Assembly (NCBI GenBank): GCA_030045295.1
Contig: JASIGD010000027.1
Coordinates: forward strand, 1-16,121
From: Streptosporangiaceae bacterium
GTDB lineage: Bacteria > Actinomycetota > Actinomycetes > Streptosporangiales > Streptosporangiaceae
DNA length: 16,121 nt
Reading direction: 5' to 3'
Shown piece after piece: positions 5,645 through 12,426 of this stretch; the stretch's first letter is position 1, and every line of letters begins with the position of its first letter. The position numbers and the translations under genes were made by a program. The notes beneath the pieces are model-generated. The model made no database searches. It was not told the origin of the DNA and saw nothing but the letters and a program-made list of their open reading frames with translations.

Positions 5645-6850
5645 GCTGATCCAGATCGAGACGTGGGCGGGCTCTAGGGCCTTCTGCACCACCGCGGTCA
5701 GGTCCTCTCGCGCGGTGTCCAGGTCGACGGCGCCCTGCAGGCGGGCGGCGAACGCCTCGATGGTCTCGTCGGCGTCGTAGCGCGCGCGGTTGAACCGCCG
5801 GTCCGTGGCGTGCTGCGCTCGCCGCCGCAACGGGTTGAACAGCGCCGCTGCCGCCAGAGTGGAGGCGGCCACGGCTATCGAGGACGACAGCGACAGCACT
5901 TCGGTGGCCAGCAGGACCAGACCGGCGTACAGCCCGACCAGCAGCCCGGTCACGATCGCGTAGGCAAGCGTGCGGCTGATTATCCGGTCGACCTCATACA
6001 GGCCGTATTTCAGGATTCCCACGCCGATACCCACCGGCAAGGCGGCGAGGCCGATCGCGAGAACCTCCCCCGAGACGCTCGTCGAACTAATGCCGAACGA
6101 TGCGGCGAGCACGATTAGGGTGACCGCGGCGCCGCTGGCCAGCCACTTCAGTTGCTGCCGCCGCTCTCCGGTGGCGCGCCGCCAGCTCAGCACCTGGTGA
6201 GTCACGAAGGAGAGCCAGATGGCCACGATCGAGACCACCCCCAGCACCTCTACCGTGGTCGCAAGGCCGCCACCGTGGCCTTTGGTGATCACATCGCCGA
6301 AGGAGTCGAGGCGAACGTCATGACCGGCCACCGCGGCAATCCCCGGGCTGAACAAGGCCGCCGTCAGGCAGGCGCCGAGCACTGCGTACGCCGCCAACAC
6401 CCACCGCCAGCGCCGCGAAGCTAGCCTGCCGTCTGGGAACAGCAAGATCACCAGGGGAAACAAGAGGAGCGCAGGTACCCACGACGGCTGCAGGATCACG
6501 GCGACCGGAGCCAGCGGGAGGCTGTGGTGGCCGAACCGATAGTAGAGCACCGCGTAGAACCCGGCGACGGTACTGAACACGAACATGACGATGAAGGTGA
6601 GCAGGATCCAGCCGATCGGATTGCGGGGCTGACGCCGCGCGACAATGTAGCCCACAGCGGCGTAGATCACGACGACGGGGACAATGGGCCCGGTACCGAG
6701 GCCAGACAGCTGGTGGACGGGGCTGGACAGCGCTATCGCCGCGGCCAGCAACACCAGCGTCAGGACCCCCAGGACGGTCGCGGCGGCCGGGGACGCCAAA
6801 CGGAAACGGCTCGTCGGCGCGCCTGTTGCCACTGATCCCCGCTCACCCAC
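5633..6850 (-). CDS. Multi-pass membrane protein resembling the sensor region of actinobacterial histidine kinases, without kinase domain
   Basis: About 405 residues from the GTG at 6850, chosen because GGGGAGGG lies eight bases upstream; an ATG at 6868 is an alternative. Roughly nine or ten hydrophobic segments alternate with signatures shared by a family of actinobacterial membrane sensors: RRQPRNPIGWILL (72-84), LLFPDGRLASRRWRWVL (136-152), ATGERRQQLKWLASG, YGLYEVDRIISRTLAYA and, after the last helix, FNPLRRRAQHATDRRFNRARYDADETI. The C-terminus is a short cytosolic stretch ending AREDLTAVVQKALEPAHVSIWISERG. No H-box, ATPase or other catalytic domain follows. What it senses or does is unknown; it may act as a membrane anchor or ligand sensor. 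A 9-bp hairpin covers its stop codon. Confidence 0.75.
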   Translation of the reverse strand: MGERGSVATGAPTSRFRLASPAAATVLGVLTLVLLAAAIALSSPVHQLSGLGTGPIVPVVVIYAAVGYIVARRQPRNPIGWILLTFIVMFVFSTVAGFYAVLYYRFGHHSLPLAPVAVILQPSWVPALLLFPLVILLFPDGRLASRRWRWVLAAYAVLGACLTAALFSPGIAAVAGHDVRLDSFGDVITKGHGGGLATTVEVLGVVSIVAIWLSFVTHQVLSWRRATGERRQQLKWLASGAAVTLIVLAASFGISSTSVSGEVLAIGLAALPVGIGVGILKYGLYEVDRIISRTLAYAIVTGLLVGLYAGLVLLATEVLSLSSSIAVAASTLAAAALFNPLRRRAQHATDRRFNRARYDADETIEAFAARLQGAVDLDTAREDLTAVVQKALEPAHVSIWISERG

Positions 6851-6994
6851 TGCCTGCACCCTCCCCATGAACGGCAACGGTAGGCCAGGACCGTTCCGGA
6901 AACGTTACGGCCCGGCGTCGGATGATCATGCGGACGGGGACTGCTCTCGCCGGGTCAGCTAGATCGGGTACCTGGGGGTTCGGGGTTGAGCCGG

Positions 6995-7028
6995 CGCCGC
7001 CGGGCCCGCGGAGGCGGGCCCGGCGGCG
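6995..7028 (-). terminator. Strong terminator hairpin
   Basis: Perfect 15-bp arms (6995-7009 and 7014-7028) around a four-base loop, all G+C, starting 50 bases after the stop of the coiled-coil gene. There is no U-tract, which is common in actinobacterial terminators. Confidence 0.75.
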
Positions 7029-7078
7029 ATCAACGACGGGGCGGCCGCGATCAAGCAGGCACCCGTGATCCGGCCGGA

Positions 7079-8059
7079 TCAGGTCGGGTCGGTCGCTTCG
7101 GGCCCGCGGTGAGGTGTCTCGCCGGGGAGCGGCTGTTCGCGGGCAGGCTGGCTCGCACCCGACCCTTCGGGGGCAGGCTGGCTCGCGACCGGCCCTTCGG
7201 GGGCAGGCTGGCTCGAGGGCGGCTCCGGGCGGGCAGGCTCACCGGGGGGCGGCTCCGGGCGGGCAGGCTCGCTCCTGACCGCCTCTGAGCGTGCTGGCCA
7301 GAACCGCTCGGCCACGCTGATCAGCCGGTCGGCCCGGTCCCGCACCTGCTCGAACCGCTGCAGGACCTGCTCCAGCCGGTCCTGCAGCCGGTCGGCCGGG
7401 TCCCGCCGCGGGTAGGCATGGTACGGGCCGGCAGGACCGTCGTGGTGCGGATGAGAAGGCCGGGGAGGTCGCGGGGGACGCGGCAGGCGGGGCGGCCCGT
7501 GGTGCTGGTGGTGCTGGTGGTAATAGCGGGGCGCCTCGTCGGAGAAGTCGCCGACCAGTTCCTCGGCCTCCTCGGCGGCTTCCTCCGCGCGCTCGGCGGC
7601 CTCTTCCGCCTGGTCGGCTTGCTGCTCGGCTCGCTCGGCGCGGCGGCGCGCCTGCTCGGCGGCGGCGCGAGCCTCGTCGGCGCGCCGCTGGGCCTGGTCG
7701 ATTTGCTCGTCGTCGCCCCATTCGTTGGTCAGTTCGGCCGCTTCCTGGGTCAGGTCGGCGGCTTCCTCCGCGCGCTCGGCGGCCTCCTCCGCGCGCTCGG
7801 CCCGGTCGCGTGCCTGCTCGGCCAGGTGGCGCGCGTGCTCGGCCAGCCGACGGGCCTGGTCGGCTTGCGCCTCGGCGCGGGCCTGCTCGGCCTGGCTGTC
7901 GTCTGCACCATCGGTCGCGGCGGGTTCCCGGTCGTCGCCGCGGGAGTCTTCGGGGGCGTCGTGCTCGTCTTGCACCGCGTGCCGGGCCACGCTGTACGGC
8001 TCGCCCGTCTCAGCCATGCGCTGGCGGGTGGCGACCTTGCGGGCCTTGTCCTCGGTCAT
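7079..8059 (-). CDS. Coiled-coil protein with His/Pro-rich hinge and decapeptide repeats
   Basis: A 326-residue, highly charged, soluble protein. The N-terminus DKARKVATRQRMAETGEPYSVAR (4-26) resembles a short helical motif (K-A-R...TGE-Y-x-x-A) seen at the start of many actinobacterial proteins of unknown role. Residues 56-170 are Ala/Glu/Arg heptad-like repeats expected to form a long coiled coil, broken once at TNEWGDDEQ. Then come a His-rich patch (YYHQHHQHH, 179-187), Pro/Arg-rich PxxP segments and HPHH (about 203-206), an amphipathic helix (DRLQDRLEQVLQRFEQVRDRADRL) and five decapeptide repeats (265-314). ATG 8059 has GGGAAG eight bases upstream. Function is unknown; the His patch could bind metal. 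Strong strand composition bias supports a long open frame on the opposite strand too, but its start and repeat periodicity favour this one. Confidence 0.7.
   Translation of the reverse strand: MTEDKARKVATRQRMAETGEPYSVARHAVQDEHDAPEDSRGDDREPAATDGADDSQAEQARAEAQADQARRLAEHARHLAEQARDRAERAEEAAERAEEAADLTQEAAELTNEWGDDEQIDQAQRRADEARAAAEQARRRAERAEQQADQAEEAAERAEEAAEEAEELVGDFSDEAPRYYHQHHQHHGPPRLPRPPRPPRPSHPHHDGPAGPYHAYPRRDPADRLQDRLEQVLQRFEQVRDRADRLISVAERFWPARSEAVRSEPARPEPPPGEPARPEPPSSQPAPEGPVASQPAPEGSGASQPAREQPLPGETPHRGPEATDPT
7141..7280. repeat. 30-bp tandem repeat, about 4.7 copies
   Basis: Copies begin at 7141, 7171, 7201, 7231 and 7261, each opening GGGCAGGCT. Because 30 is a multiple of three, they encode in-frame decapeptides beginning PA (such as PARPEPPSSQ and PAPEGPVASQ) near the C-terminus of the coiled-coil protein. 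Neighbouring copies are most alike, as expected of slippage or unequal exchange. Confidence 0.85.
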
Positions 8060-8266
8060 GATCGTTTCTTCCCTGGCGAGGCTGCCCGCGTCGGCTCGCC
8101 ATGGTGAACGATCAGGCCATGACTAGATGAGGGCACCCGAGTCTTAGACCCTTGTCCTCGTGGCCGGCGTCGGCGCGGGCCGGGTCGCTGGCTCGGAAGC
8201 GGGCAGGTGGTGCGCTGCCACTAAGGCCAGGGTACCCCGCGACATGACGCTGGCAAGTGTGGCTAT

Positions 8267-8285
8267 CCCCCGGATTCCGCGGGGG
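8267..8285 (-). terminator. Hairpin downstream of the DinB/DUF664 gene
   Basis: CCCCCG (8267-8272) and CGGGGG (8280-8285) with a seven-base loop, 37 bases after the stop of the minus-strand DinB gene. No T-tract. Probable terminator. Confidence 0.45.
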
Positions 8286-8321
8286 GTTAGCTTGCGGGCT
8301 CACCGGAACTCGCGGCCGGGG

Positions 8322-8834
8322 CTATTGTCCGGTCGACCCGTCGAGGCGCTCCCTGAGCAGGTCTGCGTGCCCGTTGTGCCGTGCGTACTCCTCGATCATG
8401 TGCGCCATCACCCAGCGCAGCGATACCCGGCCACCGCCGCGCAAGCCCGTGACGTCGAACGACGGCGCCGCGGCCACGAGCGTTCGCGCGTGCTCGCATT
8501 CGGCCCGCCAGATACGGAACGCCTCGGCCACGTCGGCGGTGTCCACGTCGCGGAAAGCGACTTCCCAGTCCAGGTCCGGCGCGAAGATCGAGGCCATCGG
8601 CTGGCCGGCCAGCACGGGCCGGAACCAGTTGCGCTCCACCTCGGCCATGTGCCTGACGAGGCCGAGCAGGGACAGGCTGGACGGCGGGACGGCTCGCTGC
8701 CGCAGCTGATGGGCGGTCAGCCCGTCGCACTTTACGGCCAGGGTCGCGCGCTGGAAATCCAGGAACGCCGTGAGCGTGGCTCGCTCATCTTCTTCGAACG
8801 GCGGGATGATGCGTGCGGGGGTCTCTTGGCTCAT
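8322..8834 (-). CDS. DinB superfamily protein (DUF664)
   Basis: A 170-residue four-helix-bundle protein. Motifs are ATLTAFLDFQRATLAVKCDGL (19-39), LLGLVRHMAEVERNWF (57-71) with H62, and WVMAHMIEEYARHNGHADLLRERLDG (141-166) with H145, H153 and H156. This is the histidine layout by which DinB/YfiT-like proteins bind a divalent metal. Related proteins include mycothiol- or bacillithiol-dependent transferases, but DUF664 members are mostly uncharacterised and I do not assign a reaction. Start ATG 8834 has AAGGA seven bases upstream; the frame stays open a little further. It stands alone on the minus strand, divergent from the second TetR gene. Confidence 0.88.
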   Translation of the reverse strand: MSQETPARIIPPFEEDERATLTAFLDFQRATLAVKCDGLTAHQLRQRAVPPSSLSLLGLVRHMAEVERNWFRPVLAGQPMASIFAPDLDWEVAFRDVDTADVAEAFRIWRAECEHARTLVAAAPSFDVTGLRGGGRVSLRWVMAHMIEEYARHNGHADLLRERLDGSTGQ

Positions 8835-8966
8835 GGCACCATCCTTACCACCTGGCCTTACCACCCGGCGGGACCCGTGGCGCGGGTCGGGCCCGGCCGC
8901 TGACGAAGGCCACGATCTGGTCCAGGCCGGGCTGGTAACCGTCCGTGGTCCCGGAACGCCGGTGGA

Positions 8967-8996
8967 TTGACATGGGTTGACCGACCGTGTTAATTT
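8967..8996 (+). promoter_or_regulatory. Promoter of the TetR-membrane protein pair, leaderless
   Basis: TTGACA (8967-8972, perfect consensus), 18 bases, TAATTT (8991-8996), six bases, then the ATG at 9003. The predicted transcription start coincides with the start codon, and no ribosome site exists. A second TTGACC copy (8977-8982) in the spacer lies 20 bases before the one in the operator. Confidence 0.7.
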
Positions 8997-8997
8997 T

Positions 8998-9011
8998 TGA
9001 CCATGCGGTCA
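8998..9011. promoter_or_regulatory. TetR-type operator covering the start codon
   Basis: TGACC (8998-9002) and GGTCA (9007-9011) are perfect inverted arms around ATGC, which contains the ATG of the TetR gene. The half-site is shared with the operator-like sequence at 663-682. Probable autorepression site. Confidence 0.55.
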
Positions 9012-9683
9012 GAAAATAGTCCGAGCGGTCAACCGAAGGGCCGGACGTTCATCGAGACCGCACGCCGCGCGCAGATCGTGGCGGCCGCGATCGACACCAT
9101 CGCCGAGCTGGGATACGGGCAGGCTTCCCTGGCCCGCATCGCCGAGACCGCCGGCACCAGCAAGGGCGTGATCATCTACCACTTCGGCAGCAGGGACGAC
9201 CTGATCAGGGAGGTCGTCGCCGAACTCCACGTCAAGGGCCGGGCCTACATGGGTCCCCGGCTTGAGGCCGAGACGACCGGCGCGGGCATGCTGCGCACCT
9301 ACATCGAGGCCAACCTGGCCTTCATCGGCGAGAACCGCAACCACGTGCTCGCGACCGTGGAGATCGCGTTCAATGCCCGCGGTGCCGATGGCGGCTCGCT
9401 GTACGACTTTTCCGCCCGCGAGCAAGGGGTGGAGGCGCTCCGGCAGATACTCGTCTACTTCCAGCGCAACGGCGAGTTCCGGGCCGACTTCGACCCGGCG
9501 GTCGCGGCCATGACGATCCGCGCCGCCCTCGACGCCGTGCCGCCCAGGCTGGCCCGCGATCCCGACCTCGACCTCGACCGCTACGGCCGCGAACTAGCGG
9601 ACCTGTTCCATACCGCCACCCGGCCCGAAGGAAATCACCCGAGGGCAACACCACCCGTGAACCAGTCAATGGAGGAGACATGA
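9003..9683 (+). CDS. TetR family transcriptional regulator
   Basis: A 226-residue protein. The DNA-binding domain is RRAQIVAAAIDTIAELGYGQASLARIAETAGTSKGVIIYHFGSRDDLI (residues 21-67 or so, quoted here by its parts: helix 1 IVAAAIDTIAELGY, recognition region GTSKGVIIYHFGSRDDL). The C-terminal part is helical with aromatic and acidic residues, of the TetR_C type, ligand unknown. The ATG at 9003 is preferred over a TTG at 8997 because the promoter geometry puts transcription start at this A. The stop overlaps the next gene's ATG (ATGA). It probably represses its own two-gene operon through the operator on its start codon. Confidence 0.9.
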   Translation: MRSENSPSGQPKGRTFIETARRAQIVAAAIDTIAELGYGQASLARIAETAGTSKGVIIYHFGSRDDLIREVVAELHVKGRAYMGPRLEAETTGAGMLRTYIEANLAFIGENRNHVLATVEIAFNARGADGGSLYDFSAREQGVEALRQILVYFQRNGEFRADFDPAVAAMTIRAALDAVPPRLARDPDLDLDRYGRELADLFHTATRPEGNHPRATPPVNQSMEET

Positions 9684-9895
9684 CACCCTACTTCGCCACC
9701 AGCCCTCTGGCCGGCTTGCTGCTGGCCGCCACCGGTCTGGCCGCCACCGGTCACGCCGCCACCGCCGGCGGCGGCGTGACCACCTGGCAGATCGTCCTGA
9801 TCGGCATCGGCGTCCCGCTGGCCTTGCTCGCCGTCGGCGTCCTGCTCAGGTGGGTACGGGCCGGCCGTCGACCGACATCTTCGCCGACCTCCTGA
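9680..9895 (+). CDS. Small membrane protein coupled to TetR
   Basis: A 71-residue protein whose ATG overlaps the TetR stop by four bases and is preceded by GGAGGAG, so translation is coupled. It has a hydrophobic, signal-like N-terminus (SPLAGLLLAATGLAATGHAATA) and one clear membrane helix, TWQIVLIGIGVPLALLAVGVLL (about 35-56), followed by a basic tail (RWVRAGRRP) expected in the cytosol. I recognise no family. Being the only partner of the TetR, it is likely the regulated target, perhaps a small envelope or efflux accessory protein; that is inference. Confidence 0.7.
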   Translation: MTPYFATSPLAGLLLAATGLAATGHAATAGGGVTTWQIVLIGIGVPLALLAVGVLLRWVRAGRRPTSSPTS

Positions 9896-9925
9896 CCCGC
9901 CGGTCCGGGTCGCGCACGCACACGC

Positions 9926-9962
9926 CCGGCCGCCTCGCGGCTCACCGCCGAGGGGCGGCCGG
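9926..9962 (+). terminator. Compound terminator hairpin after the TetR-membrane protein pair
   Basis: CCGGCCGCC (9926-9934) pairs perfectly with GGCGGCCGG (9954-9962), and inside it GCGG (9937-9940) pairs with CCGC (9945-9948) around CTCA. It begins 30 bases after the stop at 9895. No T-tract follows. Confidence 0.6.
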
Positions 9963-10005
9963 CGCCGCGGCCGGCTAGCGCAAATTCACCCGCCGCGGGG
10001 TGATG

Positions 10006-10024
10006 ACCGGCGGCATCCGCCGGT
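10006..10024. repeat. Perfect 8-bp inverted repeat
   Basis: ACCGGCGG and CCGCCGGT around CAT, upstream of the leader ORF and GH13 gene. It could be an operator or an RNA hairpin; the three-base centre and lack of T-tract do not decide. Confidence 0.4.
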
Positions 10025-10082
10025 GGAACCTGGGTACATCCTGAACAGGTCCGATCGGCCTGGCGGCGGAAGGCGGGACATC

Positions 10083-10127
10083 ATGGTTCGTGCGCAGCGG
10101 CGGCGTCCCGGGGGGACGGCACGATGA
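10083..10127 (+). CDS. 14-codon leader ORF overlapping the GH13 start
   Basis: ATG at 10083, with GGAAGG nine bases upstream, opens a 14-residue frame, MVRAQRRRPGGTAR. Its TGA (10125-10127) overlaps the GH13 ATG (10124-10126) as ATGA. The peptide is very basic and unlikely to have its own fold. If translated it would couple GH13 translation to its own; the GH13 start has only a modest GGGGGA site. It may be chance in G+C-rich DNA. Confidence 0.35.
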   Translation: MVRAQRRRPGGTAR

Positions 10128-11596
10128 CCGGGTGGCCGGACCGGCCGGTCATCTACGAGATCAACACCGCGGTCTGGCTGAACGCGCTGGGCCGGGCCGG
10201 CGGACGGCCGGTCACGCTGGCCGACGTGGCGCCCGCCGACTGGGATTCGGTCACCCCGGCCGGCGTCGACGCGGTCTGGCTGATGGGCGTCTGGGAACGA
10301 AGCCCGGCGGGACTCGCGCTGGCGCTGGCCAACACCGAGCTGCAGGCTTCGTTCGCCGAGGCGCTGCCCGATCTGCGCCGCGAGGACGTCATCGGGTCGC
10401 CGTACTGCGTGCGCCGGTACGTCGCCGACGCGGCCTTCGGCGGGCCCGAGGCGCTGGCGGCGGCCCGGGCCGCGCTGGCCGAGCGCGGTGCGCGGCTGAT
10501 CCTGGACTACGTGCCCAACCACGTGGCCCCGGATCACCCCTGGGTAACCAGCAGGCCGCAGGTGTTCGTGCGCGGTCACGAGGACGACCTCAGGACCGAC
10601 CCGGCGGGGTGGATCGAGGTCGGCGGGAACGTGCTGGCCCACGGCCGCGACCCGTACTTTCCGCCGTGGCCGGACGTGGTGCAGTTGGACGCGTTCTCCC
10701 CGGCCATGCGCGCGGCGACGGCCGAAACTCTCGCCGACATCGCGAGCCAGTGCGACGGAATCCGGTGTGACATGGCGATGCTGATGACCAATCAGGTGTT
10801 CGCCAAGACCTGGGCGGGCCGGACCGGGCCCGAGCCGGCCGCGGAGTTCTGGCCCGCCGTGCTCGGCTACCTGCGCGCCCGGTACCCCGCGGCGGTGCTG
10901 ATCGCCGAGGCTTACTGGGACATGGAGTGGGTGCTGCAGCAGCAGGGCTTCAACTTCTGCTACGACAAGCGGCTCTACGACCGAATCGTCGACGGGGACG
11001 CGTCCGCCGTCCGCGACCACCTGCGCGCCGACCTGGGCTACCAGTCGCGGCTGGTGCGCTTCTTGGAGAACCACGACGAGCCGCGCATCGCCGAACGCCT
11101 TCCGTCGGACGCCGAGCGGGCGGCGGCGGTGGCGGTAGCGACGCTGCCCGGCGCGACCATGTGGCATGAAGGGCAGTTCGAGGGGCGCCGGGTCCGGCCG
11201 CCGGTCTTCCTGGCGCGCCGCCCGGACGAACCGCCGGATCTTGAACTCGCCAACTGGTACCGCGCCCTGCTGGCCGCCGTGGCCGGCCACCGGGTGCGGG
11301 CCGGCGCGTGGCGGCTGCTCGAGGCGGACGGCTGGCCGGACAATCAGTCCTGCCGCGACCTGGTCGCCTGGTCCTGGGACGCCGGCAGCGGCCGGCACGT
11401 GGTGGTGGTCAACCTGTCGGCCCAGTCGGCGCAGGCGCGGATCCGGCTGGACTGGCCGGACCTGCCTGGCCGCAGCTGGCGGTTGACCGACCTGCTCGAC
11501 CAGCGCGTGTTCGAGCGGGACGGCGACGAGCTGTCCGGTCCCGGGCTGTTCGTGGACCTGCGACCTTGGCACTACCACCTGCTCGCGGTGGAGTGA
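10124..11596 (+). CDS. GH13 (alpha-amylase family) glycoside hydrolase
   Basis: A 490-residue protein with no signal peptide, so probably cytosolic. The (beta/alpha)8 barrel signatures are complete: VIYEINTAVWLN (9-20); region I LDYVPNHVAP (127-136); region II DGIRCDMAML (211-220) with nucleophile D216; region III LIAEAYWDMEW (259-269) with acid/base E262; region IV FLENHDEPRIA (313-323) with D318. The substrate-side loop FNFCYDKRLYDRI (276-288) recalls a group of bacterial GH13 proteins without firm subfamily. The C-terminal part ends in a beta domain (VVVVNLSAQSAQARIRLDW, then HYHLLAVE). All catalytic residues are present, so it should act on an alpha-glucan or alpha-glucoside; the substrate is not readable from sequence. 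Preceded by an overlapping 14-codon leader; converges with the transporter gene 25 bases downstream. Confidence 0.93.
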   Translation: MTGWPDRPVIYEINTAVWLNALGRAGGRPVTLADVAPADWDSVTPAGVDAVWLMGVWERSPAGLALALANTELQASFAEALPDLRREDVIGSPYCVRRYVADAAFGGPEALAAARAALAERGARLILDYVPNHVAPDHPWVTSRPQVFVRGHEDDLRTDPAGWIEVGGNVLAHGRDPYFPPWPDVVQLDAFSPAMRAATAETLADIASQCDGIRCDMAMLMTNQVFAKTWAGRTGPEPAAEFWPAVLGYLRARYPAAVLIAEAYWDMEWVLQQQGFNFCYDKRLYDRIVDGDASAVRDHLRADLGYQSRLVRFLENHDEPRIAERLPSDAERAAAVAVATLPGATMWHEGQFEGRRVRPPVFLARRPDEPPDLELANWYRALLAAVAGHRVRAGAWRLLEADGWPDNQSCRDLVAWSWDAGSGRHVVVVNLSAQSAQARIRLDWPDLPGRSWRLTDLLDQRVFERDGDELSGPGLFVDLRPWHYHLLAVE

Positions 11597-11621
11597 TGCC
11601 CAGCGCCGTGGCCCGGGTGTT

Positions 11622-12302
11622 TCAGCCGTGCACCAGGGGCTTGCCGAGCGCCAGCGTCTGCCCGCCGGTGCCCACCGAGGCCGCGCTGTAGAACAGGTAG
11701 ACGCCAAGCGCGGCGAATACCAGCACGACCCAGCCGCCGGCCTTGAGCAGGCCGGTCGATGGCACCCCGGCGGGCGACGCCTCGGCGAAGGCGAGCAGGA
11801 GAAGCAGCAGCGCGAGGGACACGAGCGCGAACAGCACGCTGAAGGCCGACGGCAGCCGCAGCGTGGCCAGGGTCAGCATCAAGATGACAACCAGCCAGGA
11901 GACCAGGAACAACTTCACGGTGGCGAGGACCGCGGTGACCGTGATGGCGAACCAGTTATGGTCGAGGCCGAGCACGAGCATCCCGTAGCTCAGCCAGAAG
12001 GTGCCGAAGATGCCGAAGATGGCCGCGACCGCGCTCTGGCCGACGGCCGCGGCCCAGACCGCGGCGAGGAGCAGGCCCAGCGCCGTGGCGGCCAGGATGA
12101 TCGCCAGCGGAGCGCCGAGGACGCCGACCGGCACCACGCCGACCAGGGCCAGACCGAGCGCCACGGAACCGACGATGAAGCTCCCCAAGCCGAGCATGGC
12201 CGGGTCGCCAGCCATCGGTCCGACCACCGCGGCGGGGGCCTGCGGCGCCTGGGCGGCGGCTGGCTGGCCAGACTCGCCGGCAGCTGCATCAAGAGTGCTC
12301 AT
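11622..12302 (-). CDS. GPR1/FUN34/YaaH (SatP-like) family transporter
   Basis: A 226-residue protein with an Ala/Pro/Gln-rich cytosolic N-terminus (1-32), then DPAMLGLGSFIVGSVALGLALVG (33-55), a variant of the family's NPAPLGL motif. Six membrane helices follow, including AVWAAAVGQSAVAAIFGIFGTFWLSYGMLVLG (81-112), which matches the GN-F-G---F-S-G-FWLS signature of acetate/succinate transporters. The ATG at 12302 is fixed by AAGGAG seven bases upstream; 12386 is the limit of the open frame. Known members move acetate, succinate or ammonium-linked substrates. In a propane-oxidation locus it might handle acetate from acetone breakdown, but that is inference. It follows the activator gene by 124 bases, beyond a hairpin and a possible activator site (12381-12391). 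Confidence 0.8.
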   Translation of the reverse strand: MSTLDAAAGESGQPAAAQAPQAPAAVVGPMAGDPAMLGLGSFIVGSVALGLALVGVVPVGVLGAPLAIILAATALGLLLAAVWAAAVGQSAVAAIFGIFGTFWLSYGMLVLGLDHNWFAITVTAVLATVKLFLVSWLVVILMLTLATLRLPSAFSVLFALVSLALLLLLLAFAEASPAGVPSTGLLKAGGWVVLVFAALGVYLFYSAASVGTGGQTLALGKPLVHG

Positions 12303-12380
12303 CACTGCGCTCCTTGATCGAGAGCGTCCCGCGGATTGCGGGCTTAATGCATCCGTACGCCGACAGCCCGACGCACGTGT

Positions 12381-12391
12381 TCTCACTTTGA
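12381..12391. promoter_or_regulatory. Possible third activator site, degenerate
   Basis: TCTCACTTTGA shares TCTCA-NN-TTGA with the two palindromes at 14346-14360 and 14638-14650 and, like the latter, is preceded by ACGTGT. It lies 79 bases upstream of the transporter start, a normal distance for an upstream activator site. Confidence 0.35.
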
Positions 12392-12400
12392 ACCAGCGTG

Positions 12401-12420
12401 CTCCGCCGGGGGTGGCGGAG
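12401..12420 (-). terminator. Hairpin after the activator gene
   Basis: CTCCGCC (12401-12407) and GGCGGAG (12414-12420) around a six-base loop, starting seven bases after the activator stop codon. Probable terminator, implying that the transporter has its own promoter. Confidence 0.5.
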
Positions 12421-12426
12421 GGCGTC

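Noticed and set aside
7141..7280. CRISPR array
   Set aside because: The 30-base units are contiguous with no spacers and code for in-frame decapeptides.
7418..8107. 229-codon plus-strand frame opposite the coiled-coil gene, rich in Leu/Gly/Val and looking like a membrane protein
   Set aside because: Its repeats of LGG/LRALGGL simply mirror the Ala/Glu/Arg heptads on the minus strand, which has a ribosome site, the 30-bp in-frame repeats and a terminator.
8160..8903. 247-codon plus-strand frame over the DinB gene
   Set aside because: Antisense shadow; the minus strand encodes a typical DUF664 protein with its histidines.
9986..11707. 573-codon open frame on the minus strand opposite the GH13 gene
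   Set aside because: Composition typical of antisense G+C-rich DNA; the plus-strand frame has all four GH13 motifs. It also overlaps the transporter's own C-terminus.
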